Below, piece by piece: positions 24,994 to 33,367 of a stretch of DNA of 40,874 nucleotides. The notes beneath the pieces were generated by a model. That model was not told the origin of the DNA and searched no databases. It was given only the letters and a program-made list of their open reading frames with translations. Source of the DNA: a virus; IMG/VR virus record IMGVR_UViG_3300035211_000099, positions 1 through 40,874 of that record; one strand, given 5' to 3'. Position 1 is the first letter of the stretch. The number at the start of each line of letters is the position of its first letter. A program made the translations under genes and the position numbers.

Positions 24994-25221
24994 TTATTTA
25001 TCTCCATGAATCCGGTATCCGGATTCCCTAAGCCTGTTCTCAACTGCATATATATTAAAGTCATAATTATCGTAGCCGCTTTCGAGCTCTTCAATCATCT
25101 GTTCTTTAATGGCCTTTTCTATATCATTTTCTATTGATCCAGACGACCAATATAGTCTCTTCCCTTCGAGAACATCTTTAGATAGTCTTATCAGTTTTTT
25201 TGTTATTGTTATTTTTTTCAT
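24994..25221 (-). CDS. Small hypothetical protein (75 aa) under the repeated promoter
   Basis: Begins MKKITITKKLIRLSKDVLEG; charged and helical, with no membrane span. GGAGAAAAAAC precedes the ATG, the same leader sequence as at the other genes under this promoter family. Its promoter (25254-25282) is nearly identical to that at 6586. It is co-transcribed with the chimeric gene downstream. No family recognised. Confidence 0.6.
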   Translation of the reverse strand: MKKITITKKLIRLSKDVLEGKRLYWSSGSIENDIEKAIKEQMIEELESGYDNYDFNIYAVENRLRESGYRIHGDK

Positions 25222-25253
25222 GTTTTTTCTCCTTTTTCTTATTAACTGAGAAC

Positions 25254-25282
25254 AATATACTAATAATTATTAGTGTTGTCAA
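25254..25282 (-). promoter_or_regulatory. Leftward promoter with palindromic operator, copy 2
   Basis: TTGACA (25277-25282), 17 nt, TATATT (25254-25259) on the minus strand, with the perfect palindrome CTAATAATTATTAG at 25260-25273. About 80 bp around it nearly match the region at 6565-6650. Confidence 0.85.
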
Positions 25283-25311
25283 GTATTTTATCATTTTTTT
25301 TTGCACTTTTT

Positions 25312-25342
25312 TTAAAAAAAATACCGGGGAGCAATCCCCGGT
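25312..25342 (-). terminator. Leftward rho-independent terminator
   Basis: Minus-strand stem ACCGGGGA (25335-25342) / TCCCCGGT (25323-25330) with a 4-nt loop, followed by a U-rich run (25312-25322). It ends the transcript of the gene at 25376 and insulates it from the promoter at 25254. Confidence 0.87.
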
Positions 25343-25375
25343 AACGTTGAATAGAGGTATTAGTATTGATAAATA

Positions 25376-25648
25376 TCATTCGCAAAAAAGTTGCTTTTCT
25401 ATTTCTTTACAAACTTCTTTATAATCTTTATTAATTTCTTTATCCATCCACCACATAGATAAAACTTTTTTATTACAAATTTGAATAATATTAAAATCAT
25501 CATGTTTTAATAATTCTAATCCATGCAATATTGCTTCTTTCCTAGTTCCGAAATATTTAAAATCTGACGTATAGACAGTATAAAAATTATTTCCTATTGT
25601 TATTATATTCGACGGAACAATTATCCATTTAATTCCCTGTTTCATCAT
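25376..25648 (-). CDS. Hypothetical protein (about 90 aa)
   Basis: Starts at either of two adjacent ATGs (25648 or 25645) after an AAGG site; an in-frame GTG upstream is also possible. It reads MMKQGIKWIIVPSNIITIGN, has a FGTRKEAILHGLELLKHD helix typical of small phage proteins that resemble RNA- or DNA-binding modules, and ends EIEKQLFCE. A terminator follows. No family assignment. Confidence 0.6.
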   Translation of the reverse strand: MMKQGIKWIIVPSNIITIGNNFYTVYTSDFKYFGTRKEAILHGLELLKHDDFNIIQICNKKVLSMWWMDKEINKDYKEVCKEIEKQLFCE

Positions 25649-25655
25649 ATGCACC

Positions 25656-25898
25656 TTACATAAAATATATAACTTTTAAATATTTCCCATCTTCAAGTGG
25701 GTAATACATATCTCCGAAAATATTACCACAAAAATCTTCTTCTTGATTTACATATTCGTGGTCAAAAATAGAAATATCTGAATTTTGTTTTTTCCCTTTA
25801 GGTACATCTACTATAGTGGGGAAATATAACGTAGCACCATCTTCTTTCCCACTTTCAACTATTTTTTCTAATATTTCTTTTAATTCTATCAATTTCAT
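25656..25898 (-). CDS. Hypothetical protein (80 aa)
   Basis: Begins MKLIELKEILEKIVESGKED with a strong AGGAG site. An N-terminal helix is followed by short strands (ATLYFPTIVDV) and an acidic stretch (FDHEYVNQEEDF). It is 8 bp or less from the next gene, so one transcript is likely. No family recognised. Confidence 0.6.
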   Translation of the reverse strand: MKLIELKEILEKIVESGKEDGATLYFPTIVDVPKGKKQNSDISIFDHEYVNQEEDFCGNIFGDMYYPLEDGKYLKVIYFM

Positions 25899-25947
25899 TT
25901 TATCTCCTAAAAGTTATTCTATCATACAAATTAGAATACAAATCTTC

Positions 25948-26340
25948 TTATTTTATATATTGAATATATCTCGAATCGATGTTTTCAGGAATGTTCATGT
26001 ATATAAGGCATTCGTCATTTACTATTATTTCTGCAAAAATCTCGTGCACTGATTTTTTGCATATGCGTCGCACTTCTAAATAATATTGATGTATTTGTGC
26101 ATTGTGCGTAAATGATACAGTATAAGGCAACCGCACTTGTTCTACAATATGTATGCCTTGATCATTTGTATACTGCAACTCTACTGGGTCTTGTCCGGAA
26201 ACCACATAATCAACATTCCTTGTTGTTTCATAATCATAGTCTTTGTCGACGTCTATTGTATTGTCGTGATTACATCCAGATAACGTTATTGTAATCACAG
26301 CAATCATGGAAACCATTAAAAGTATTTTTTCAATTTTCAT
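25948..26340 (-). CDS. Putative phage lipoprotein
   Basis: 130 residues with a canonical lipoprotein signal: basic MKIEK, hydrophobic core ILLMVSMIAVITIT, lipobox LSGC (20-23). The mature part is acidic at first and then beta-rich (EQVRLPYTVSFTHNAQIHQY). AGGAG precedes the ATG. Phage lipoproteins such as T5 Llp block superinfection by binding receptors; such a role here is inference. It sits next to replication genes and away from any lysis cassette, so an Rz1-like outer spanin is less likely. Confidence 0.75.
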   Translation of the reverse strand: MKIEKILLMVSMIAVITITLSGCNHDNTIDVDKDYDYETTRNVDYVVSGQDPVELQYTNDQGIHIVEQVRLPYTVSFTHNAQIHQYYLEVRRICKKSVHEIFAEIIVNDECLIYMNIPENIDSRYIQYIK

Positions 26341-26351
26341 ATTTTTTTCTC

Positions 26352-27506
26352 CTATCCATTAAATAATTTTTTATCATTCTCTTCTTTCTGCTCTTCTTTC
26401 TGCTCTTCTTCAATAATTTCAGCATCGGTAATTTTTTCTTCATCAAATTGTCCTGACGCACGTGACAGAATTGCGTCTGCTACGTCCTCCCTGGTATCAA
26501 GCGATTCTTCTTCCCACTCATCCACCATAGCTGAAGCATTCCTCACCCTCATGTATGGGCGGAAAAAAGATTTCCCCGCCGCTTTTCGTAGCATTTCCGG
26601 TCTGTCTGGTCCGTCATATGGATTTGTGATGTCTAGTTCATATATTTTTTTCTCGTATGATTGTTTTTTCCCCTCCTTAAAGTATTCTATTTTTTTGAGA
26701 AAATAATCTCCCTGCTCGTCATTTTGCAGTTTCCCTTCAATTTGCATTTTTTTAAATTCTGCTAGATTAGCAAGACACATGCGATATGCAGGAGAATGCA
26801 CACGTGCTTTCTCAAGTAATCTGTCAACATCATATATTTCACCGATGCGTTTATTATTGTCAGTTCTGATCGCAGTAACAGCGACAGCCAATATGTCACC
26901 TCTTGGGATACCACGTTTGATTTCTATTTCAAAATTACCATCTTTTTGGTAATTTTCTGTTTGATCATTTTCATGAATAAGATCAATAGAAATATCTCGA
27001 AACGGAGCATTCCTTCCAGACTCAAGAGCGAATTTGAAACATTCTACCGACGGAATAAATTCACAACTGCTTCCATAAGGAACTATATCACCCATTTCCC
27101 CCAGAGTCGCGGCGTAATAATTTGCTTCTGTCATTGCGTATTTTATTGATTCCTGGCCTTCCTTAGTCGACCATATTTTGTCCCAGGTCTTCCCGGCAAG
27201 ACTCGCAACATACCTAAGATTTTTTTCTATCATTCGTTGCGTTGCTGGTTTATCTATAAATTGTGCTGATTGTCTCATCAATGCCTGAATATTATTTTTC
27301 CCCCATGACATAATTTGCGTGTGGTCTTTGGGCATTGGTTGCAATTCATATTCGACCTGCTCTTTCTTTTGGAAATAATTTTCTACTTCTTTTTTGTTTT
27401 CTGATTTAAACTTTTTCCCGCATTTCACGCATTCGGCATAGAACAATTCTTTCCCGTTTTGTTTTCCTCTTTTGATCTCTATATTTTTATCACAACATTT
27501 TATCAT
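26352..27506 (-). CDS. recT: RecT-family single-strand annealing protein with N-terminal zinc finger
   Basis: 384 residues. The start is a zinc-binding module (CCDKN ... CVKCGKKF, residues about 4-32). The central part carries EANYYAATLGEMGDIVPYGS (a LG..P.. region typical of RecT near its DNA-binding core), then FKFALESGRN and the EIYDVDRLLEKARVHSP region. The C-terminal 50 residues are acidic. It is coupled to the YqaJ-like nuclease by a 17-bp overlap, the usual two-component recombinase layout. The RecT assignment rests on both motif and context; an Erf-like protein is an alternative. Confidence 0.6.
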   Translation of the reverse strand: MIKCCDKNIEIKRGKQNGKELFYAECVKCGKKFKSENKKEVENYFQKKEQVEYELQPMPKDHTQIMSWGKNNIQALMRQSAQFIDKPATQRMIEKNLRYVASLAGKTWDKIWSTKEGQESIKYAMTEANYYAATLGEMGDIVPYGSSCEFIPSVECFKFALESGRNAPFRDISIDLIHENDQTENYQKDGNFEIEIKRGIPRGDILAVAVTAIRTDNNKRIGEIYDVDRLLEKARVHSPAYRMCLANLAEFKKMQIEGKLQNDEQGDYFLKKIEYFKEGKKQSYEKKIYELDITNPYDGPDRPEMLRKAAGKSFFRPYMRVRNASAMVDEWEEESLDTREDVADAILSRASGQFDEEKITDAEIIEEEQKEEQKEENDKKLFNG

Positions 27507-28737
27507 TTTTTATGTCCTCCAATTCACGTTTTTTTAAAATAAAATTTGGCTTTCTACTTTTTTCTGTCTCTTTTATGAGACATTTTCTTTTTAGATATTT
27601 CTCTATCGTTTTACCATCCTCCCTTTCCCGTATCTCCTTCAGTCCTGCAACACGCAAGCTACCTCCCGTCTCTTTCCATTTCGCAATGTCAGTAATAATA
27701 CCTCCTACTTCTCCCTTGAGCACTTGCGTGTCCTTCAAGTGTATTGCGATACGCTCGCTGCATTCATCTTTTTTGCGTTTCCATATTTTTTCTTGCTCGG
27801 CCGCCTCTTTTTGTTCTATTGCGAGTTTCAAAACTTCTGCGAGCTCATCACCTTTCGCTTCTCTGAAATCTTCTTTTACTTCTGGATACAAAGAACAAAT
27901 ATCTTTGCTATTCATCAATAAATTTTTGGGCGGAGTTTGTGTATCAATACATTGTATCATATACATAGCTAATTGCTGCAATTCTGCCTGATGTTTTTTA
28001 TTCGCCTTGACCGTCCAATAGTGCTTAGAGTTCGTATCAAAAATCAAAACAATATAGCAGGTGTCTACTCCATATAGCAACATTTGATATTGCACCTGGA
28101 AATATACTTTTAGCGGAATTCCCTGCCATTCTTTCAGTTCTAAATCATACCCGGTATAAGGATCGTCTTTGCGACGTGCTGACCAATAGTTAGAGCTTTT
28201 CGCCTCGATTAAAGAAGGCGTATCTAAATCTAATGTAATTCCATTCCTCGATATAGCGCCAGGCAGTGAAGATTTATTTTTATCTCTTGGATCATATACA
28301 CAGTCAGCGTGAGCAACGCCTCCCCACTCTGAAGTCGCTTCTGTATTATGCTTGAATATAGAATGCGTCGTGTGATACAGCCTCGGATCGATCGCTTGTT
28401 TTTTATAATCTTGATCGATTTTGTGCAGCATGTATCCTCTATAGAATTCAGATGCAATACGTTTCTCTACAAAATCTGCAATAAATTCATACAACGCTTT
28501 GCCTTCAATGAAATGTCCCATTTCTGCAGGAAATGAGTATTCATATTCTCTTCCATATACCTTTTGCATATATAGATCATTCGCAGTATTCGCATAGCGC
28601 TTGCCATCTTTGGTATATGCTGCAAGTGATTCAATTTGCCGGATAGGGTGCGGGATCAAATATGGTATGTCGCTGGCCCCTATTCTTGATTGACGTGATT
28701 TTTCGAAATTTGTTATGTAATGATAATTCAAAGCCAT
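27490..28737 (-). CDS. YqaJ-like viral exonuclease (PD-(D/E)XK)
   Basis: 415 residues. Typical YqaJ motifs: SRIGASDIPYLI (15-26), MGHFIEGKALYEFI, then WGGVAHADCVYDP with the catalytic Asp and LIEAKSSNYWSAR with the ExK pair, then WQGIPLKVYFQVQYQMLLYG. It digests double-stranded ends so that the partner can anneal strands. AAGGGG precedes the ATG. Overlaps the helicase gene upstream and the RecT-like gene downstream, so all three are probably one operon. Confidence 0.85.
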   Translation of the reverse strand: MALNYHYITNFEKSRQSRIGASDIPYLIPHPIRQIESLAAYTKDGKRYANTANDLYMQKVYGREYEYSFPAEMGHFIEGKALYEFIADFVEKRIASEFYRGYMLHKIDQDYKKQAIDPRLYHTTHSIFKHNTEATSEWGGVAHADCVYDPRDKNKSSLPGAISRNGITLDLDTPSLIEAKSSNYWSARRKDDPYTGYDLELKEWQGIPLKVYFQVQYQMLLYGVDTCYIVLIFDTNSKHYWTVKANKKHQAELQQLAMYMIQCIDTQTPPKNLLMNSKDICSLYPEVKEDFREAKGDELAEVLKLAIEQKEAAEQEKIWKRKKDECSERIAIHLKDTQVLKGEVGGIITDIAKWKETGGSLRVAGLKEIREREDGKTIEKYLKRKCLIKETEKSRKPNFILKKRELEDIKNDKML

Positions 28738-30179
28738 TTGACCCCTTCTCTAAATTTTGTTTTTGATTTTGTTCCAGTAAGATCACGCTTCAAAATTTCC
28801 ATCTTTTGCGCTCTCGTGATCGTAATATCATTACCGTCATTTTGTTTATCGCAATATTTATCGCTATTGCCAATATTATGCTGATTGCTAATATTATAAT
28901 CATCTGGTTCCTCCAACCATATTAAATTTCCATCAACAAATTTTGGTAGTTTGCGTTTTTTTTTACGTTCATTTTCGGCAATATCTATCGTAAAATCATG
29001 TCCGCAAATCCAACATTTTTCATTATTACAGCTATTTGCAGTCCCGCAAACAGGGCACATCCTCATAACCGGTGCAATCTCTATATCTTCGCTTGGATCG
29101 TAATCAACGTCTAGCTTCCATTTCCGATTAATATCTGGGCGGCCATGGAGAACGCTATTACCGACAGGATCTACCAGAACAAATGCATTTTTCCCGTTAC
29201 AAGGCCTCATCGCTCGGCCGTTGAACTGCATATAGATAGTAAGACTTTCTGTCATCCTCATCCATATTATCCCGTATAGGCCAGGGATATTCATCCCTTC
29301 AACTCCTACGCCTACCGTACATAAGATATTCACTTTACCTGTTTTTACATCGTGCACAATTTTGCGACGATCATATTTATTAAGCTTGCTGTGTAGATGC
29401 CCGACATCCCAACCTGCGCTTTCATACATTGCAGCCACTAGCTTTGCATGCTCATAACCAGAGCATGGGACAATTACCGGAAGACCAGCAAAGATTTCCG
29501 CATATATTTCAAGCATATCACCGATAATTTTTTTGTCTTTTACGATCTGTCTTTGATCAGCCTTATTAACATTCTCAATGCTAAGCTGGTCTGGGACATA
29601 TCCCATATACTCATCAGGGATTATGACAAGCGGTTGACAGAGATATCCCTGTTTGATCGCCTCTGTCATTCTTATCGGTTCATATATTTTATCAAAAAAT
29701 TGACCAAGAGGCTTATTGTCCATCCTGTATGGCGTGGCTGTCCAGCCTGCACGATGACAATGAGAAAACATATCAAAAATATCTTGATAACTTTGCGCGG
29801 CGCTTCTATGTGCCTCATCGATAAAAACATTTTGGAATGATTTTGTAAATCGTTCCGGTAGAGCTGCTAGCATGTTAGATAGCGATTGGAACATGCATAC
29901 ATACACATCTTTGTTTCTTCCAATCACACCCTCATCATTGATATATCCATAATTGATATCATTGTCTGAAAACTCTTTCATCCACTCGTCCATAATTTCG
30001 ACTTGAGGAACGAGCAGAATATTTTTCTCATGTAAGGATATTCGATCAATGATAACCTGTGTACCTGCTTTTGTTTTCCCTGTTCCGGTTGGGGCGACTA
30101 GCAGAGGATTGTTTCCCTGGTTAAGTTGTCGGTTTATCCATTGCGTCGCCTTTTTTTGGTACTGCCGTAATTTTAGCAT
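28728..30179 (-). CDS. SF2 DEAH helicase with C-terminal zinc ribbon
   Basis: About 483 residues. Walker A APTGTGKT (29-36), DEAH (121-124), TATP (147-150), then motif VI QFNGRAMRPCNGK (318-330). After the core, CPVC and CWIC (residues 375-392) form a zinc ribbon. Such RecG/UvsW- or RadB-like phage helicases act in replication and recombination. ATG at 30179 overlaps the upstream gene; a TTG six bases earlier is also possible. An 85-bp piece of this gene is copied into the chimeric gene at 24652. Confidence 0.88.
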   Translation of the reverse strand: MLKLRQYQKKATQWINRQLNQGNNPLLVAPTGTGKTKAGTQVIIDRISLHEKNILLVPQVEIMDEWMKEFSDNDINYGYINDEGVIGRNKDVYVCMFQSLSNMLAALPERFTKSFQNVFIDEAHRSAAQSYQDIFDMFSHCHRAGWTATPYRMDNKPLGQFFDKIYEPIRMTEAIKQGYLCQPLVIIPDEYMGYVPDQLSIENVNKADQRQIVKDKKIIGDMLEIYAEIFAGLPVIVPCSGYEHAKLVAAMYESAGWDVGHLHSKLNKYDRRKIVHDVKTGKVNILCTVGVGVEGMNIPGLYGIIWMRMTESLTIYMQFNGRAMRPCNGKNAFVLVDPVGNSVLHGRPDINRKWKLDVDYDPSEDIEIAPVMRMCPVCGTANSCNNEKCWICGHDFTIDIAENERKKKRKLPKFVDGNLIWLEEPDDYNISNQHNIGNSDKYCDKQNDGNDITITRAQKMEILKRDLTGTKSKTKFREGVKWL

Positions 30180-30664
30180 TTGCAATTATCCCTTGGGGCT
30201 GTTGGTGCAGGCATCCAATGTGAAATAAAAATAATTGGCATACGCATACCGATAAGCCTATCATAAAAACATGGACCGGCTTTAACATCGCATAAAAATG
30301 TAATGTTGTATTCTATTGTACCTGTTTCAGTATATACAATCACCTCTTGATCATTATCAGGAAGAAATTCGTCAGTTCTTTTCCACAATTGATTTATTTG
30401 CAGAAGAGGTGTTGATACCTCATATTTCGGAACAAATTTTCCGTCAATGTTCTCAAAAGAACATGTAACAGTTTGGTCTCCATACGCGATAACTATTTTA
30501 TTTTCGGAAATAGCGACAGCACATATGTGTGCACGATTTATTTCGAACATGTCGAGCATATGAGCAAGTTTTTTTGTATCTATATTGTTTTCATCATTCA
30601 AAAATGGCATTGGCTCTAATTCAAGAAATCTTGAAATACACAATTTTATTTCATCTAGTATCAT
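30173..30664 (-). CDS. DUF551-containing protein
   Basis: 163 residues. The last 60 residues have the DUF551 pattern: a central WKRTDEFLPDNDQEVIVY, then a strand-rich middle and the terminal ISHWMPAPTAPRD. The first 75 residues are a separate domain (CAVAISENKIVIAYGD) of unknown function. Common in phages, function unknown. AGGAGATATCT precedes the ATG, and it is 4 bp-overlapping with the helicase gene. Confidence 0.7.
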   Translation of the reverse strand: MILDEIKLCISRFLELEPMPFLNDENNIDTKKLAHMLDMFEINRAHICAVAISENKIVIAYGDQTVTCSFENIDGKFVPKYEVSTPLLQINQLWKRTDEFLPDNDQEVIVYTETGTIEYNITFLCDVKAGPCFYDRLIGMRMPIIFISHWMPAPTAPRDNCKC

Positions 30665-30673
30665 AGATATCTC

Positions 30674-31015
30674 CTACGCTATTCCCCATAGCGTTATAAT
30701 TTTTTGGAACTTTTCGAAATTATCCATAACGTACACATCAAAACCACAATTGTTGATCCTATTGTGGATAATTTTTTGATCGTCTCTAGGCTTCTTTCCG
30801 GGAGCTTTGAACTCAATAAAGAAGCAACTACCTTTAAACAAAATGCATATATCAGGCATCGCTGGCAGCAATCCCATTTTTTTTAATTTATTCAGTTGAG
30901 CATAGCTCACGCCATAACGCTCATTAGGGATAGAAAAAAATAATAAATCCCAATGGCGCTGTGCTATATGAGAAAGATAATCTATACATTGTATTTGTAG
31001 ATCTGATTCCTTCAT
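30674..31015 (-). CDS. VRR-NUC domain nuclease
   Basis: 113 residues, beginning MKESDLQIQCIDYLSHIAQR. The VRR-NUC signature is complete: the N-terminal helix, then FSIPNERYG, then KKMGLLPAMPDICILF (catalytic Asp) and FFIEFKAPGKKPRDDQ (ExK). Single-domain phage VRR-NUC proteins act on branched or damaged DNA. ATGA coupling with the upstream gene fixes the start at 31015 (a TTG upstream is an alternative). Confidence 0.87.
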   Translation of the reverse strand: MKESDLQIQCIDYLSHIAQRHWDLLFFSIPNERYGVSYAQLNKLKKMGLLPAMPDICILFKGSCFFIEFKAPGKKPRDDQKIIHNRINNCGFDVYVMDNFEKFQKIITLWGIA

Positions 31016-31308
31016 TTTTTTATAAAAATATGCCAAGACAGATGATAATCATGCGAAAAAAAAGTATCAAGATAGGAATATGAGCTGTCATCAAAAGATT
31101 CTCCTGTTTCAATTATTGCGATATTAACAATATTTCCATAGGCATTCTCCGCAAGATTAGTTTGAAAAATAAGAGATATTTTCGATTCTCCTATTCTTTT
31201 TATACTTAACAGTTCGCTCCCTCGAGGAACTGAAAAATTTATACTGCTAAAATAAGTATTCCCGTGTTTAAATCCTGCTTCTATTTGAAATATTCTTTTC
31301 ATCGTCAT
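31012..31308 (-). CDS. Hypothetical protein (98 aa)
   Basis: Reads MTMKRIFQIEAGFKHGNTYF, a predominantly beta-strand protein ending HLSWHIFIKK. The ATG at 31308 lies 5 nt past a perfect GGAGG; the upstream in-frame ATG at 31320 contains that site and is less likely. It is the first gene of the helicase-VRR-NUC transcript after the repeat region. No family recognised. Confidence 0.6.
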   Translation of the reverse strand: MTMKRIFQIEAGFKHGNTYFSSINFSVPRGSELLSIKRIGESKISLIFQTNLAENAYGNIVNIAIIETGESFDDSSYSYLDTFFSHDYHLSWHIFIKK

Positions 31309-31332
31309 AACAACCTCCATATTTTAGCACGT

Positions 31333-31435
31333 GGGGGATTTCTCCCCCAGGCTAGTTAATAAAGTAAAAGGACCCTCTGCATTTGCCCGGGCTTGGGACC
31401 GGCATTGGCTGCATTGACGCCCTGATGGGCGTTTT
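31333..31435 (-). ncRNA. HEARO/omega-RNA-like conserved RNA block, copy 2
   Basis: Minus-strand order: hairpin ACGCCC-ATCA-GGGCGT, AATGCAGCC, GCCGGTCCCAAGCCCGG, AAATGCAGAGGGT (31372-31435), then 23 nt and a GGGGGA-GAAA-TCCCCC hairpin (31333-31348). It sits 3 nt after the stop of the 82-residue gene and just before the ribosome site of the gene at 31308. The core and final GC hairpin parallel HEARO-type RNAs as remembered. Confidence 0.5.
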
Positions 31436-31438
31436 ATA

Positions 31439-31687
31439 TTATCTGTATGTTCTGTATCCGTATAATTCTTCAGGATACCCATCCATGAAGAATTGTGAAT
31501 ATACTTCTATTTCTTCTTTGCATCTTATCCATGACTTTGTTGTGTCAATACGATCACATGTGGCAATCAAGCCCGGGTGAAATGGGTCTATATTCCATAT
31601 AGAACATTTGGAATTGTGAATACGAAATTCAAAATTCTCAATCTGTTTTTTTGCAAAAATTTTTTGATCTTCAATTTTTTTATTCAT
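31439..31687 (-). CDS. Duplicated hypothetical protein (82 aa), copy 1
   Basis: MNKKIEDQKIFAKKQIENFE onward; identical to the protein at 38312. It has a positively charged N-terminal helix and a Trp/Cys-containing middle (SIWNIDPFHPGLIATCDRID). GGAGAAAAAAC precedes the ATG. Its promoter contains the palindrome. Two unchanged copies in a phage genome suggest recent duplication or selection. No family recognised. Confidence 0.6.
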   Translation of the reverse strand: MNKKIEDQKIFAKKQIENFEFRIHNSKCSIWNIDPFHPGLIATCDRIDTTKSWIRCKEEIEVYSQFFMDGYPEELYGYRTYR

Positions 31688-31719
31688 GTTTTTTCTCCTT
31701 TTTCTTATTAACTGATGAT

Positions 31720-31748
31720 AATATATCTAACAATTATTAGTTTGTCAA
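31720..31748 (-). promoter_or_regulatory. Leftward promoter with palindromic operator, copy 3
   Basis: TTGACA (31743-31748), 17 nt, TATATT (31720-31725) on the minus strand. The palindrome is CTAACAATTATTAG (31727-31740), one base from the perfect form at 6592. Confidence 0.83.
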
Positions 31749-31795
31749 GAAAAAAAGCTCATTTCAGGTATTTTTTTGCGTTTTTTATGAATATA

Positions 31796-33367
31796 TTATT
31801 CAGGTATATCCATGAGTCTGATTAAATCAACATCAGGTGGCACATTACGTTTTCTATCAACTTTTGTCTCATAAATAACAAATCTAAAACGTTTCTCTCT
31901 CGGCAAATACCAATGGATTATTCCAGTTGCTGCGGAGTAAGTGCCTTTTCGCTCTAGTGCGTACATCGTTACATCTCCGGTATCGATTGGAGGGTTAACG
32001 GCAATAACTTCTCCGGTACATTTTTCAAGAGGTTCTCCGTCTAGGTCCATACAATATTCATATACAGTACATAGATCAGCAGCCGGAGCAGGTGGAATAT
32101 TTATACCAGCTCCTTCATATGTTTGAACAGTGTCCCCTGATACTACAAGTGTAAAAGGATCACCGAAACTCCAACCTGCTTTGCGAACCTTCACAGTATA
32201 TGTCCCGTCATCCCTGGAAGCTGTGTATATTCCAGATGAATTTGTATATCCTCCTTGCAAATATACGCTAGCGTCTTCATTCCATATCTCAACTCTGGCT
32301 TCGGGAATTGGAATTGATAATTCATCTTCAATAGTTATTGTCACTGTGCTAGATCCACCCCCTCCGGAAATTCCAGATATTGCATCGCTAATCGCCTCAA
32401 GACTGTCAGTACCTAATGTATATCCAGATCCTTTTATTTCTGATAAGTCTAAAACAAATGGCAAAATAGCATATACTGATGTTTCGTCTGGTATAATATC
32501 AAATGTTCCATATATTGTGGCTGTCTGTGTTGAACCATTATATGATTGAATCAACTTCGCTTGATCCTGGCCAGTCCCAGCACTAATAAATAATACCTGA
32601 TTATTATATACATCGTCAATGGCAGATGCGAGAGCATTCAATTGTGCAGTAGTAGAAGATCCAGAGCGTAAAATACCCTCATTAGCATGTGATTCACCTG
32701 CGTATGGAGAAATAATATATTCAGATGTGGAATCAGGATTTGTTTTCCATTCTCTATTTATATATGCATATCTATTTGTTCCATCATATTCATATATTGC
32801 CCTAGATTGTCCTGCTCCTGTTCCGGAAACAATGGAGATTACAGCTGGGTCGTAAGCACCGTCTAAATTGCTTGCATCGGTATCAAGTTCAATTCTGTAT
32901 GCGGTATTTCCTGTGCCAGGGCTTATTCCTGAAATAATGATAGACGATGTTGCTTGACGGATTCTTCTACCTGCAGAGGTTGGAATATTATAGGTGGCAC
33001 CCGTGAGAATGGTATTATATACCTGATCTGGTATACTTGTAGATCTATCTAGTACGTAGCAAGCATCAGCATTACCGAAAGTTCTTATCTCTATCACTTT
33101 AGTTAACCATGATGCAGTTGCGTCTTGATCTTCAATAAAAATTTCAATCACTTTTCCTGTCAACTCAGCATCGGTCAAGACAAGACTGTATCCTGTCCCA
33201 TTGTCAGTAGGCAAATTGGTTGTGTTTGCTTCTGTTCCGCTATCTATTTTAATTTTTATATCACCAGAAACAAAAAAAGCATCCTTTTTAATTTCTGTTC
33301 CGTCTGATATATATAAAATAAAATAAATTGTTTTTCCTACTCCATATTTTTCTTCTCTTCTGTCCAT
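31796..33367 (-). CDS. Phage surface protein with beta repeats and a carboxypeptidase-regulatory-like domain
   Basis: 523 residues. The N-terminal 100 residues form a beta domain. Two similar segments follow: VSGTGAGQSRAIYEYDGTNR and ISAGTGQDQAKLIQSYNGST, a repeat familiar from phage tail proteins. Then ITIEDELSIPIPEARVEIW, an Ig-like carboxypeptidase-regulatory domain (about 345-415), and a compact C-terminal domain. It is probably a virion decoration or adsorption protein, but it is encoded on the opposite strand from the other virion genes. Coupled to the upstream gene by TAATG. Confidence 0.6.
   Translation of the reverse strand: MDRREEKYGVGKTIYFILYISDGTEIKKDAFFVSGDIKIKIDSGTEANTTNLPTDNGTGYSLVLTDAELTGKVIEIFIEDQDATASWLTKVIEIRTFGNADACYVLDRSTSIPDQVYNTILTGATYNIPTSAGRRIRQATSSIIISGISPGTGNTAYRIELDTDASNLDGAYDPAVISIVSGTGAGQSRAIYEYDGTNRYAYINREWKTNPDSTSEYIISPYAGESHANEGILRSGSSTTAQLNALASAIDDVYNNQVLFISAGTGQDQAKLIQSYNGSTQTATIYGTFDIIPDETSVYAILPFVLDLSEIKGSGYTLGTDSLEAISDAISGISGGGGSSTVTITIEDELSIPIPEARVEIWNEDASVYLQGGYTNSSGIYTASRDDGTYTVKVRKAGWSFGDPFTLVVSGDTVQTYEGAGINIPPAPAADLCTVYEYCMDLDGEPLEKCTGEVIAVNPPIDTGDVTMYALERKGTYSAATGIIHWYLPREKRFRFVIYETKVDRKRNVPPDVDLIRLMDIPE

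Larger units (their letters stand above)
31320..31789. repeat. Direct repeat of about 470 bp, copy 1
   Basis: Matches 38193-38664 at offset 6873: about 370 bp (31320-31690) appear identical, then roughly 100 bp are similar with a 1-nt indel. The unit contains a GC hairpin, the HEARO-like block, an 82-residue gene and its promoter. The orientation is the same, so recombination between copies would delete 6.9 kb. Confidence 0.9.

Noticed and set aside
24994-25221. Antitoxin-type protein
   Set aside because: No toxin partner and no fold match; kept as hypothetical.
31383-31580. Plus-strand 65-codon open frame, identical to one at 38256-38453
   Set aside because: It is antisense to the 82-residue gene and the HEARO-like block, lacks a ribosome site and is duplicated only because the repeat is.
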